Shown piece by piece: positions 35,968 to 44,151 of a stretch of DNA of 64,000 nucleotides (positions are counted from its first letter, which is position 1; each line of letters starts with the position of its first letter). Below the pieces are notes generated by a model, which worked only from the letters and a program-made list of their open reading frames with translations, made no database searches and was not told where the DNA came from. Source of the DNA: Paracoccaceae bacterium (GTDB lineage Bacteria; Pseudomonadota; Alphaproteobacteria; Rhodobacterales; Rhodobacteraceae); assembly GCA_030697175.1 (NCBI GenBank), contig JAUYQR010000008.1, forward strand, positions 1 to 64,000. The letters are read 5' to 3'. The translations under genes and the position numbers were made by a program.

Positions 35968-36303
35968 TCAGGCAGGGGGTCCGAAACGCGGAAGCAGCCC
36001 GCGTGCAAGATCGGATGCCACCGCACGTCGCGCATCCTGGCTGGCGATGGGACGGGTGGCGATGTGGGTCATGCCCGCCTCCACCGCACGCCGGTGGCCC
36101 TGGCTGTCACTCGCACGCTGGTTCAGGCTTTCGCGCAGATTTTCAGTCTCTGCCACAAGTAGAGCCTCCCAGCCCCGCATGTCGCCCATCCTGCAAAGCA
36201 CGTAGACGCCCGCGACAGGATTGAAGATCTGGCTTTCGGGAAACACGTCAAAGATATATGTGGCGCCGCTATCGCCGCGCCAACAGATGGAAACATTCAA
36301 CAT
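35968..36303 (-). CDS. Small GIY-YIG-superfamily-like protein (degenerate catalytic motif)
   Basis: A 111-residue protein: FDVFPESQIFNPVAGVYVLC leads into GVYVLC (GIY strand), then WEALLVAETENLRESL where YVGxT is expected, and a helix with GHRRAVEAGMTHIATRP. The order GVY - (Y)xGET - RL - H - GATHI is that of small GIY-YIG-fold proteins found in proteobacteria. The YIG strand has lost its Tyr and Gly (LVAET), so nuclease activity is doubtful. GGAGG with an 8-base spacing before ATG 36303 is a strong start. It lies 21 bases downstream of the Hint-like gene on the same strand, implying a joint function. Confidence 0.65.
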   Translation of the reverse strand: MLNVSICWRGDSGATYIFDVFPESQIFNPVAGVYVLCRMGDMRGWEALLVAETENLRESLNQRASDSQGHRRAVEAGMTHIATRPIASQDARRAVASDLARGLLPRFGPPA

Positions 36304-36324
36304 TCTGGGTTCCTCCGGGCCGGG

Positions 36325-36855
36325 CTAGACCCGGACCAGCACCCCTTCCATGCGGACGGTGGCCGGGGCGCCGCAATGGAAGCGGTAGTAGGTCAGGCCC
36401 GTGCTTTGCACCCGGTGCGCACGGGACTGCGCGCAAAGATCGCGCGCCGACACGAACCGCGAGGCGACGTGGGCGTCCGGCGACACCATCTGGCACGGCG
36501 AAACCGTCATCTCGGTCATCGGGCGACCTTGCCCGAAAGCGTTGGCGGGAATGCGGATCGGCTGGGCGCTCGGATGCTTGGCGAGGAAGTCCTCGTCGAG
36601 GTGCAGCTTGTCGATCCATTCGACTCGCACCAGCGCGCCAGAGGCGGTCCGGATGTCGTCCCGCAGGCGCAGCGCCTCGATCGGAAGATCGCCGAAGGCG
36701 GTGCCGACGCGGGTCTTGCCCAGAAATCCCGGCAGGTTCCATTCCACCGGAGCGTCTGGTTCAATGTCTTCGCGTGCTTTCGGCGCAAGACCATCCAGCA
36801 GCGATTGCAGCACGGGCCCATCAAAACGGGTCAGTTCGGAAAGCATACGCTTCAT
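36325..36855 (-). CDS. Hint-domain (Hedgehog/intein-like) protein of Rhodobacterales type
   Basis: A 176-residue protein whose core (TRVGTAFGDLPIEALRLRDD, then ALVRVEWIDKLHLDEDFL, MTVSPCQMVSPDAHVASRF, TGLTYYRFHCG and MEGVLVRV) follows the Hint fold order. It begins GT.I.T..G...VE.L..GD, has a central SPxH-like segment and ends with EG.W. The nucleophilic Cys that starts classical Hint domains is replaced (LPGFLGKTRV), so self-splicing or cleavage is unlikely. Rhodobacterales carry many such Hint-like proteins of unknown role. ATG 36855 is preceded by AGAG. It is the first gene of a two-gene unit with the GIY-YIG-like protein. Confidence 0.72.
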   Translation of the reverse strand: MKRMLSELTRFDGPVLQSLLDGLAPKAREDIEPDAPVEWNLPGFLGKTRVGTAFGDLPIEALRLRDDIRTASGALVRVEWIDKLHLDEDFLAKHPSAQPIRIPANAFGQGRPMTEMTVSPCQMVSPDAHVASRFVSARDLCAQSRAHRVQSTGLTYYRFHCGAPATVRMEGVLVRV

Positions 36856-37020
36856 CACAAATACTCTACTCAAATCGGCCGGGCGCAATGGCAGTCACGC
36901 CCGACAGTAATTCCCCACCTGCCGATACTACGCTGAATCGACGGGCCCAAGAAGCTGTCGAAAAGGACAGCAAGCGGCCCGTATCCGTGGTCAATCAGGA
37001 TGAGGGGCAGCGATTGTGTT

Positions 37021-37055
37021 GGTTAAAAAAACTTTAACCATAATGGGTTGCAACC
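37021..37055. promoter_or_regulatory. Clustered palindromes upstream of the Hint-like gene
   Basis: GGTTAAA-AAAAC-TTTAACC (37021-37039) is a perfect 7-bp inverted repeat with AT-rich centre. GGTTGCAACC (37046-37055) is a perfect 10-bp palindrome seven bases away. Both lie in the 246-base gap between the hydantoinase remnant and the Hint-like gene and could be operators for the latter. Confidence 0.45.
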
Positions 37056-37072
37056 ATGAGTTGAGGCGCATT

Positions 37073-37097
37073 CTGGCGATTCCTTGCAGATCGCCAG
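37073..37097 (-). terminator. Hairpin just after the hydantoinase stop
   Basis: CTGGCGAT (37073-37080) and ATCGCCAG (37090-37097) are perfect 8-bp arms around nine bases, starting four bases after the stop codon at 37102. The following T-rich tract lies about 35 bases further on the minus strand. A weak terminator or 3'-end structure. Confidence 0.4.
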
Positions 37098-37101
37098 GCC
37101 G

Positions 37102-38518
37102 TCAGTCCAGTCGGGTCGCCGGGGCGTTGGCGATCGGCTCCATTGCAGCGCTGCGCGCCATCAAAAGGCGCTTGCCACGCCCGGGCGTTGCAGTGACCTG
37201 ATCGCGCGCCAGCACCACGTCACCGCGGGACAGGACCGTATCGGGCCATCCCGTAACGGTGCGGCCCGCATAGGGGTTGTAGCCGGTCGCGTCATGCAGA
37301 TCGTTGTCCGCGAAGGTCACACGGCGGCCGGGATCCCACAGCACGATGTCGGCGTCGGCGCCGGGTTCGATGCGGCCCTTGCCGTCAAGCCCGAACAGCG
37401 CTGCCGGTGCGGTTGCCGTCAGGTCCACGAACTTCTGTGCGCCAAGCCGCCCCTGACTGACCATCGCGTCGAACATCAGCGGCAGGCGCACTTCCAACCC
37501 CGGCATCCCGTTGGCGATCCGGTTGAAGGGAGCGTCGGGGCCATGCGCAAATTTGCCGCTGGCGTCCAGCCGGTAGGGCGCGTGGTCAGAGGACACCACC
37601 TGCAACACCCCCGCATCAAGCGCATCCCACAGCGCCCGCTGGTCATCGGGCTGGCGCTGCGGCGGGCTGCAGATCAGGCCCGCCGCCACACTGCCCGGTT
37701 GGTTGAGCGCATCTTCCTGCATGAAAAGGTAGTGCGGACAGGTTTCCGCAACCACCGGCACGCCGCGCGCCCGGGCAGCGCGGACAATATCGGTGCCTTC
37801 GCGGGTCGAGATATGAAAAAGCATGATCGGCTGGCCGGTGAATTCGGCGAACAGGCACATCCTGCCCAACGCCTCCACCTCGGCGGCGCGGGGGTGCGAC
37901 AGCCGATGAAACCGCGCTTCAGTGCGGCCACTGGCGGGTCATCCAGCGGATCAGCCCGTCATTCTCGGCGTGAAGACAGACCAGCGCGCCATGTGTCCGG
38001 GCCGACCACAGCACATCGAGAATGGCTTCATCGGCCAGTCGCACCTTGTCGTAGGTGGTGAAGATCTTGATCGAGCGATGCCCCTCGGCGATCAGCGCGG
38101 GCAGGTCCTGGGTCAGGGTCTCGCCCGATATGTCGGACACGATCATGTGGAAGGCGTGGTCGATCAGCGCGCCACGCGCCGCCAGCGCCTGATAGTCATC
38201 GACGACGGTGCGCAGGCGTTTGCCGGGATGCTGCGCGGCGAAAGAGACGATGGTGGTGGTGCCGCCATGCAGGGCCGAGCGGGTGGCCGTCTCGAACGTA
38301 TCGGCGTTCATCAGGCCGGCGCCGGAGATCTGTTCGACATGGCAATGCGTATCAACGCCTCCCGGCATGACGATCCGGTCGCGCGCATCCAGCCGCCGTG
38401 TCGCGGGCCCGAGGTTGCTGCCGATGGCGGTGACGCGCCCGTTGGTGACGGCGATGTCGGCGTCGCCCGTCCATGTGGCGGTGACGACATGGCCGCCTTC
38501 GATCAGCAAATCGTGCAT
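37102..38518 (-). pseudogene. D-hydantoinase/dihydropyrimidinase, frameshifted
   Basis: Two adjacent minus-strand frames together make one amidohydrolase of about 470 residues. The 5' part (ATG 38518) reads MHDLLIEGGHVVTATW with the metal ligands GGVDTHCHVEQ and the carboxylated-lysine region SIKIFTTYDK. It ends IRWMTRQWPH at a TGA near 37919. The 3' part resumes in another frame with RFHRLSHPRAAEVEALGR, then CPHYLFMQEDAL, VVSSDHAPYRLD (metal Asp) and the C-terminus. The break at about 37920 is a one- or two-base indel in the loop between the two halves. Intact homologues open cyclic ureides (hydantoins, dihydropyrimidines). It is a genuine mutation or a sequencing error. The conserved motifs on both sides are intact, so the lesion is recent. 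Confidence 0.87.
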
Positions 38519-38552
38519 GGTGCGCATCCCTGCAAAGCAAATCGTTGCCTGC

Positions 38553-38565
38553 ATACCTGCGGTAT
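38553..38565. promoter_or_regulatory. ATACC-TGC-GGTAT inverted repeat between hydantoinase and GntR genes
   Basis: Perfect 5-bp arms around three bases in the 125-base divergent region between the hydantoinase remnant and the regulator gene. Related TATACC sequences occur at 39356-39365 and 43024-43037. A plausible operator of the adjacent FCD regulator. Confidence 0.5.
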
Positions 38566-38643
38566 ACAGCGCCGTCGAAACACGATAGTTTCAACACCAC
38601 GGTCTGTGCAACAGGCCAGCCAGGCCAGCAAACAGGAGCCACG

Positions 38644-39300
38644 ATGAAAGCCGAGCCGATCACGGCGCCGACGCTTGGTCAATCGGTTCATGACCGGTTG
38701 CGCGCGATGATCCTGTCGGGCGAGCTGCCGTCTGGCACGCCACTGCAGGAAACGGTATTCGCCGAACGGCTGGGCGTGTCGCGGACGCCGGTGCGCGAAG
38801 CGGTTGCGCGGCTGGCCGGGGATGGTCTTGTCACCCGCATTGCAGGTGGTGTGCCGACGGTCAGCCGGATCACGGTCACCGAAATCATGGAAATCCTGCA
38901 TGTCCGCAGGCTGTTGGAGTGTGAAACCGCGCGGCAGGCTGCCAGCGTGAATTGCCCTCCCGAGCCGTTTCTGGCGCTGCGCAGCGTGCTGGTCGGATAC
39001 CTGGCAGGCGCGCGGCCCAGTGTGGCGGACTACACCCGGTTCGACGAGGATCTGCACATCCTGATCGCACGAACCGCAGGCTCTGCCTTGTTGGTCACTC
39101 TGGTGCAAAGCCTGAAACTCAAGACCCGGATGTTCGACAAGGGGTCGATCCCCGAACGGTTCGAGCCGGGTTGCAATGAACACATCGAGATCATTGATGC
39201 GATCCTTGCACGTGATCCAGACCGGGCCGAGGCGGCGATGCGCCGCCACATCGAAAACGCCCGCGCTGCAATCCTGAGCCACCTTTACCGGCTGTCATGA
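38644..39300 (+). CDS. GntR-family transcriptional regulator, FCD subfamily
   Basis: A 218-residue regulator: winged helix with GQSVHDRLRAMILSGELPSG and VFAERLGVSRTPVREAVARL (about residues 37-56), then an FCD helical effector domain with DEDLHILIARTAGS and NEHIEIIDAILARD plus RRHIENAR, which carry the conserved Asp/His metal-ligand positions. AGGAG eight bases before ATG 38644 sets the start. It is divergent from the hydantoinase gene and followed by the VOC/racemase/lyase operon, so it probably controls both. Confidence 0.9.
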   Translation: MKAEPITAPTLGQSVHDRLRAMILSGELPSGTPLQETVFAERLGVSRTPVREAVARLAGDGLVTRIAGGVPTVSRITVTEIMEILHVRRLLECETARQAASVNCPPEPFLALRSVLVGYLAGARPSVADYTRFDEDLHILIARTAGSALLVTLVQSLKLKTRMFDKGSIPERFEPGCNEHIEIIDAILARDPDRAEAAMRRHIENARAAILSHLYRLS

Positions 39301-39355
39301 CGGGGGCCGGGCGTGCCACGGGCAGCGGTCCAAGGTCCGTTGACTTGGTCGACCG

Positions 39356-39365
39356 GGTGTATACC
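39356..39365. promoter_or_regulatory. GGTGTATACC element before the VOC gene
   Basis: The ten bases differ by one from GGTATATACC inside the palindrome at 43024-43037. It lies 8 bases before ATG 39374, where a bound repressor would block transcription or initiation. Candidate operator shared across the island. Confidence 0.4.
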
Positions 39366-39373
39366 GTGGCACC

Positions 39374-39832
39374 ATGTCGATCGCCAAAAGGGGCCAGCAT
39401 GGCGCGAACGCAATGACCAGGCCAGCGGGACCAAGCCTTGGCATCACCTTTCTTTACTACCGCGACCTTGATCGCGCGGTGGCCTTTTACGAAACCGTGC
39501 TCGGCTTTACCCTCGCCATTGATCAAGGGTGGTCGAAGATTTATCGCGTGACGGGGGCCGCGCATGTCGGGCTGGTCGACGAAACGCGCGGCATGCACCG
39601 GGCCAGTGATCCCAAACCCGTGCAAATCTGCATCCGGGTGCCGGATGTCGACGCGTGGCACGCCTGGGTCGCGGCTCACGGTGTCGGCGGTCTGACACCC
39701 GTGAAGGACAGCCCTTCATTGAAGATCCGGGCCTTCGTGTTCGACGATCCAGAAGGCTATCAGATCGAAGTGCAGTCCACGCTTGACCGAGCGGCGGGGG
39801 TGGGGCGCGGAATGAAGGAAGAAGGCCTGTGA
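39374..39832 (+). CDS. VOC (glyoxalase/bleomycin-resistance) family protein
   Basis: A 152-residue vicinal-oxygen-chelate protein: ITFLYYRDLDRAVAFYETVLGF, VQICIRVPDVDAWHAWVAAHGV and AFVFDDPEGYQIEVQ show the paired beta-alpha-beta-beta-beta units and the C-terminal metal Glu. The first metal ligand position is occupied by Phe/Leu, so metal binding may need a partner. An ATG at 39413 gives a more usual N-terminus (MTRPAGPSLG) and cannot be excluded as start. Its end overlaps the racemase gene by four bases. Role in the pathway unknown; such proteins act as lyases, epimerases or drug-binding proteins. Confidence 0.78.
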   Translation: MSIAKRGQHGANAMTRPAGPSLGITFLYYRDLDRAVAFYETVLGFTLAIDQGWSKIYRVTGAAHVGLVDETRGMHRASDPKPVQICIRVPDVDAWHAWVAAHGVGGLTPVKDSPSLKIRAFVFDDPEGYQIEVQSTLDRAAGVGRGMKEEGL

Positions 39833-40503
39833 CGATCTACATCATCAATCCGAATTCCAGCCGGACCGTCACCGACGGCATCGACCGCGCCATGCAGCCG
39901 TTCCGGGGGCAAAGCCCGGTTGGGATCACGGCGGTCCAGATCGACGAAGGCCCCAAGGGGATCGAGACGCAGGCCCATGTCGATGGCGTCGTGACGCCGC
40001 TTTTGCGCCGTGCCGAAGCGCTGGAGGCCGACGCCTCGGCCTTCATCGTTGCGTGTTTCTCTGATCCGGGGCTGGCGGCGCTCCGGGAACAAAGCCGCCG
40101 CCCGGTGCTGGGAATTGCGGAAAGCGCGATCCTGACGGCGATGACGCTGGGCCAGCGCTTCGGCATCCTGTCGATCCTGTGGAAATCGGTGCCGCGACAC
40201 ATGCGGATGCTGGGCGCGATGGGCGTCAAGGACCGTCTCGCCGCCGACCTGCCGCTGGAACTGGGCGTGGCCGACCTGACCGACCGCAACCGCACCTTCG
40301 GCCGGCTGCGCGCGGTTGGAACCACGCTGCGCGATACGCATGGTGCCGAGGTGCTGATCCTTGGCTGTGCCGGAATGACCAGCTACCGCGCCGATTTGTC
40401 CGATGCGCTGGGCTGCCCGGTCGTCGAGCCCTGCGAGGCGGCGGCGGCAATGGCAATCGGTCGCGTGGCGCTGGCTCGTGCCCATGAAGGAAGGAACATC
40501 TGA
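39829..40503 (+). CDS. Asp/Glu (hydantoin) racemase family protein
   Basis: A 224-residue racemase-fold protein: IYIINPNSS at the N-terminus, first catalytic Cys in FIVACFSDPG near residue 78 and second in VLILGCAGMTSY near residue 180. This two-cysteine arrangement is that of hydantoin and aspartate racemases and maleate isomerases. Opposite a hydantoinase it would be expected to racemise a 5-substituted hydantoin. GTG start at 39829, overlapping the VOC gene's stop. Confidence 0.87.
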   Translation: MTIYIINPNSSRTVTDGIDRAMQPFRGQSPVGITAVQIDEGPKGIETQAHVDGVVTPLLRRAEALEADASAFIVACFSDPGLAALREQSRRPVLGIAESAILTAMTLGQRFGILSILWKSVPRHMRMLGAMGVKDRLAADLPLELGVADLTDRNRTFGRLRAVGTTLRDTHGAEVLILGCAGMTSYRADLSDALGCPVVEPCEAAAAMAIGRVALARAHEGRNI

Positions 40504-41427
40504 ATGAACCGGCTGACCGAAACCGCGCGTGGCGTCTACGTCATCGCCGTGACGCCGTTTCTGCCGGATGGCGGGCTTGATCTGGAAAGCACCGACCGGA
40601 TGGTGGATTTCTACCTGTCGGTTGGCGCGACCGGGCTGACCGTGCTTGGCATGATGGGCGAGGCGCAAAAGCTGACGATCGGGGAATCGCAGCTGATCGT
40701 GCGGCGCATCCTCGCGCGGGTGGCGGGCCGGGTGCCGGTCGTCGTCGGCGTGTCGGCACCTGGCTTTGCGCAGATGGCCTCGCTGACGGAAATGGTGATG
40801 GATGATGGTGCTGCTGGCGTGATGATCGCGCCGCCGTCGTCCTTGCGCACTGATGACCAGATCGTCGCCTATTACGCGCAGGCGGTCGGCTTCATCAAGG
40901 ACGTGCCGTTCGTGGTGCAGGATTTCCCGCTGGTGACGGGGGTGCAGATGTCGGTGCCGGTGATCCGTCGGATCGTGGCCGACCTGCCGACCTGCGTCTG
41001 CCTGAAACACGAGGATTGGCCCGGTCTCGACAAGATCAGCGCGCTGCGTGCGGATGGGTTCCTGAACCGGCGCATCTCGATCCTGTGTGGCAATGGCGGC
41101 ATGTTCCTGCCCGAGGAAATGGCGCGCGGGGCGGACGGCGCGATGACCGGGTTTGCCTACCCCGAGATGATGGTCGATGTGGTGCGCCACACCGATGCGG
41201 GCGAGGCCGAGCGGGCGCAGGACCTGTTCGACGCCTATCTGCCGCTGGCCCGCTATGAACAGCAACCCGGCATCGGCCTTGCGGTGCGCAAGTACACGAT
41301 GGCCAAGCGCGGCATCATCGCACATGCCAGCCTGCGCAGACCGGGGCCCGGGCTGAACGAGCGGACCATCGCGGAAGTGGACCGCCTGATCCGGCGACAG
41401 GAAAGACGTCTGAGGGAATTGACCTGA
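40504..41427 (+). CDS. DapA-family (dihydrodipicolinate synthase-like) aldolase/lyase
   Basis: A 307-residue TIM barrel. The Schiff-base Lys is in CVCLKHEDWPG near residue 169, and the substrate loop LGMMGEAQKL replaces the GTTGE motif. VVQDFPLVTGVQ replaces the usual YNxP tyrosine segment, so the second active-site tyrosine is absent and the reaction is likely not DHDPS. Many such paralogues cleave keto-acid sugars or hydroxy-keto acids. It begins directly after the racemase stop (ATG 40504). Second DapA-family gene in the window and clearly different from that at 28516-29400. Confidence 0.85.
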   Translation: MNRLTETARGVYVIAVTPFLPDGGLDLESTDRMVDFYLSVGATGLTVLGMMGEAQKLTIGESQLIVRRILARVAGRVPVVVGVSAPGFAQMASLTEMVMDDGAAGVMIAPPSSLRTDDQIVAYYAQAVGFIKDVPFVVQDFPLVTGVQMSVPVIRRIVADLPTCVCLKHEDWPGLDKISALRADGFLNRRISILCGNGGMFLPEEMARGADGAMTGFAYPEMMVDVVRHTDAGEAERAQDLFDAYLPLARYEQQPGIGLAVRKYTMAKRGIIAHASLRRPGPGLNERTIAEVDRLIRRQERRLRELT

Positions 41428-42197
41428 TGGATCTGGGTATCAGCGGCAAACGCGCGCTTGTGATGGGCGCAAGCCGGGGTTTGGGGCGCGCAATCGCCGA
41501 GGGGTTGCTGGCCGAGGGGGTGACGGTATGCGGCGTTGCGCGCACGGCCGAGGCGATTACCGCATGGGCCGGGGATCAGGCACGGCTGACGCCGATAGCT
41601 GCTGATCTGGCAAGCCTTGCGTCGGTCGATGCACTGGCCGACCGGCTTTTGGCCGAGGGGGGCGTCGATATCCTGATCAACAATTCCGGCGGACCGCCGC
41701 CCGGTGCTGCGGCAACCGTCACTCGTGGCGATTGGCTGGCGCAATTCGAGGCGATGGCGGCGAACCTTTTTCACTTGACCGGGCGGCTGTTGCCGCCGAT
41801 GCGCGCCAACCGCTGGGGCCGGATCATCACCATCGCCTCGTCCGGGGTGGAACAGCCGATCGCCAACCTCGCGCTGTCGAACGGGATCCGGTCAGCCGTC
41901 GTCGGCTGGTCAAAGACCCTCGCGGCCGAGGTGGCGGGCGACGGGGTCACGGTCAACATCGTGCTGCCGGGGCGCATCCAGACCACGCGGGTGGACGAGT
42001 TGGATGCGGCAGCAGCAGGCCGCACGGGCAGCACGCTGGAAGCGGTCCGCGCGGCCTCGGCGGCGGCAATTCCGGCAGGGCGCTACGGGCGGCCCGAGGA
42101 ATTTGCGTCGATGGTGGTCTACCTTGCCTCGCAACAGGCATCCTATGTGACCGGCGGCAAACTGCGCGTCGACGGCGGGGCGATCCGCGCGATCTGA
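41427..42197 (+). CDS. Short-chain dehydrogenase/reductase with altered active site
   Basis: A 256-residue SDR: cofactor motif GASRGLGRAIAEGL (residues 12-25), NNSGGPPPG for the NNAG region, serine region ITIASSGVEQP, then LALSNGIRSAVVGWSKTLA where YxxxK is expected. The catalytic Tyr is Ser and the Lys is Arg (S-N-G-I-R). C-terminal VTGGKLRVDGGAIRAI is normal. This substituted subfamily is recurrent in databases, but catalysis by a classical mechanism is doubtful. It starts within the stop of the DapA-like gene (TGATG). Confidence 0.86.
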   Translation: MDLGISGKRALVMGASRGLGRAIAEGLLAEGVTVCGVARTAEAITAWAGDQARLTPIAADLASLASVDALADRLLAEGGVDILINNSGGPPPGAAATVTRGDWLAQFEAMAANLFHLTGRLLPPMRANRWGRIITIASSGVEQPIANLALSNGIRSAVVGWSKTLAAEVAGDGVTVNIVLPGRIQTTRVDELDAAAAGRTGSTLEAVRAASAAAIPAGRYGRPEEFASMVVYLASQQASYVTGGKLRVDGGAIRAI

Positions 42198-42201
42198 AGG
42201 A

Positions 42202-43014
42202 TCAGCCCTCGGCACCGCCTTTCAGCAACGGCAGCATGAGCGCGAAAAGCTCGGCTTGCGACGAAATCCGGCAGCGCGCGTAAAGCTGCTTGCGAAACAC
42301 CTTTATGGTCTGCGCCGACAGACCCAGCCGCAAGGCGATGGAGGCGGTCGAATGGCCGCGCAGGATCAGCAGCGCCACTTCGGCCTGACGCGGCGACAGC
42401 ACGATGCCGTAAGCCGCGCGTGCCGCATCGGCCAGCAGCATCGAAGTGTCCTCCGCCGGGCCGGTTGCGCGGGCAAGGTGCGCCCAGTGCGGCTCGGCAA
42501 TTGCTGCGACAAGCGGATAGATCCGCGCGCAGGTTTCAACGTCGCGCGGCGAGAACCGATGCCCGGTCGATGCATCCCGGCCAACGCAGATGTTCAGCGT
42601 GACCCAAGGCGACGGATGGGCGACGAAGGTGATCTCGTCGATCAGGGTGGTCTGCTCGTAATATTCGATGAAATACCGGCTGCGCTGAAACGCATCGGGG
42701 GCGATGTCGGCGATCCGGTACGAACCGGCCGGTGCGCGGCGCAAGTGCAGGTCGTAGAACGGATCGAGGCGATAGGCCCCCGCCAGATAGGTCTGGTCAA
42801 GTTGCGAAAAGACCTGTGGATTGGTCGACTGGCAATAAAGCACCAGCGGCGGACCGGCACTGCGAAACGCAAGGATCAGCACATTGTCCGGCGCGCAGAC
42901 CGCCTGAAAGAACGACACGAGAGCCTGCTCGAACCCGGTCTCGCCGACCAGGCGGATCGCCTGGGCCAGTTGTGATTCCGCCAGGTTTGGAAAAGGTGTC
43001 ATGGCCACTGTCAT
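42202..43014 (-). CDS. LuxR-family transcriptional regulator (solo)
   Basis: A 270-residue protein with a C-terminal LuxR/FixJ helix-turn-helix, [43 protein letters not shown], at about residues 205-248, here described by its ends. The N-terminal 190 residues ([40 protein letters not shown]) show no receiver or acyl-homoserine-lactone-binding signature that I recognise. The [10 protein letters not shown] segment resembles the LuxR-solo sensor fold seen beside catabolic genes. No luxI homologue is in the window. Two ATGs (43014, 43002) are possible starts. It is divergent from the ABC transporter, with a perfect 14-bp palindrome between them. Confidence 0.82.
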   Translation of the reverse strand: MTVAMTPFPNLAESQLAQAIRLVGETGFEQALVSFFQAVCAPDNVLILAFRSAGPPLVLYCQSTNPQVFSQLDQTYLAGAYRLDPFYDLHLRRAPAGSYRIADIAPDAFQRSRYFIEYYEQTTLIDEITFVAHPSPWVTLNICVGRDASTGHRFSPRDVETCARIYPLVAAIAEPHWAHLARATGPAEDTSMLLADAARAAYGIVLSPRQAEVALLILRGHSTASIALRLGLSAQTIKVFRKQLYARCRISSQAELFALMLPLLKGGAEG

Positions 43015-43023
43015 ACCTCGTTA

Positions 43024-43037
43024 GGGGTATATACCCC
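43024..43037. promoter_or_regulatory. GGGGTATATACCCC palindrome between LuxR-type regulator and ABC importer
   Basis: A perfect 14-bp palindrome 10 bases from the LuxR start and 44 bases from the first transporter ATG. Its core GGTATATACC is one base from the site at 39356. The best operator candidate of the region; either the LuxR-type or the FCD regulator could bind it. Confidence 0.6.
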
Positions 43038-43080
43038 GAGAAACCGGAATTATAGCCTTGGATTCTCAGATTCCGGGGGT

Positions 43081-44151
43081 ATGGACGGTGCAATGACCAA
43101 TGCCGTTGACATCCGCAAGGTGACGAAGGTTTTCGGCACGTTCACCGCGCTGCACGGCGTTTCGCTGTCGATCCGCGACAACGAATTCTTCACGCTCTTG
43201 GGGCCGTCGGGCTGCGGCAAGACCACGCTTCTGCGGCTGATGGCCGGGTTCGAAGAGGTCTCGGGTGGCGAGATACTGCTGTTCGGCCAGAACATTGCGT
43301 CGCTGGAACCGAACCTGCGCCCGGTCAACACGGTGTTCCAGCAATACGCCCTCTTTCCGCACATGTCGGTGATCGACAACGTGGCCTTCGGGCTGAAGAT
43401 GAAGGGCTGGACCTTGCCGAAACGCCGCGCCCGGGCTGGCGAGATGCTGGAGATGGTGCATCTGAGCGATTTCGCCGACCGCCTGCCCACACAGCTTTCC
43501 GGCGGCCAGCAGCAGCGCGTGGCACTGGCACGCGCGCTGGCCCCGCAACCAAAAGTCCTGTTGCTGGATGAACCCCTGTCGGCGCTCGACCTCAAGCTGC
43601 GTCAGGCGATGCGGATGGAGTTGAAGCAGTTGCAGCAAGGCACCGGCATCACCTTCATCTTCGTGACCCACGACCAGGAAGAAGCCCTGACCATGTCGAA
43701 CCGGATCGCGGTGATGAGTGCGGGCCGCGTCCAGCAGATCGGCACCCCGCGCGAAATCTACGAAACCCCGGTGAACCGCTTCGTCGCCGATTTCATCGGC
43801 GAGACGAATCTTCTGGAGGTCGAGGTTGCAGCCATTGCAGGCGATCAGGCCGAAGTCATCCTCCCCGGCGGTCAGCGTGTCACCTGTTCCAGCGCGACGA
43901 CCGAAAAGGGCCGGCACCATCTCTCGGTCCGGCCGGAACGGGTCACTCTCGGCACCGTCGGTTCAGGCATGCAGGCGGTGGTAGAGCAGGTCGTCTACCT
44001 CGGCACCGACCTGCAGGTGTTGGTGCGGCTGGACGGCGGCACCGCGATGCAGGTCCGCATCCAGAACGCCGCGCGCACCGAAGTGCCAAGCCCCGGCACC
44101 CGCGTCGGTCTGACTTTGGAGGAAGGTGCGGCGCGCCTTCTGGCTGACTGA
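43081..44151 (+). CDS. Polyamine-type ABC transporter ATP-binding protein (PotA-like)
   Basis: A 356-residue ATPase: Walker [13 protein letters not shown] (about 41-52), Q-loop [15 protein letters not shown], signature [15 protein letters not shown], Walker [14 protein letters not shown]-loop [13 protein letters not shown], and a C-terminal TOBE domain of about 110 residues. It drives import of a positively charged or amine substrate taken up by the PotD-like protein at 45895. ATG 43093 is an alternative start with GGACGG upstream. The gene is followed with one-base overlaps by two permeases. Confidence 0.92.
   Translation: MDGAMTNAVDIRKVTKVFGTFTALHGVSLSIRDNEFFTLLGPSGCGKTTLLRLMAGFEEVSGGEILLFGQNIASLEPNLRPVNTVFQQYALFPHMSVIDNVAFGLKMKGWTLPKRRARAGEMLEMVHLSDFADRLPTQLSGGQQQRVALARALAPQPKVLLLDEPLSALDLKLRQAMRMELKQLQQGTGITFIFVTHDQEEALTMSNRIAVMSAGRVQQIGTPREIYETPVNRFVADFIGETNLLEVEVAAIAGDQAEVILPGGQRVTCSSATTEKGRHHLSVRPERVTLGTVGSGMQAVVEQVVYLGTDLQVLVRLDGGTAMQVRIQNAARTEVPSPGTRVGLTLEEGAARLLAD

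Noticed and set aside
35968-36303. Active homing-type GIY-YIG nuclease
   Set aside because: The YIG-strand Tyr and Gly are replaced (LVAET), so only fold similarity is claimed.
40504-41427. True dihydrodipicolinate synthase for lysine synthesis
   Set aside because: The GTTGE loop and YNxP tyrosine segment are replaced, and the gene is embedded in a catabolic operon.
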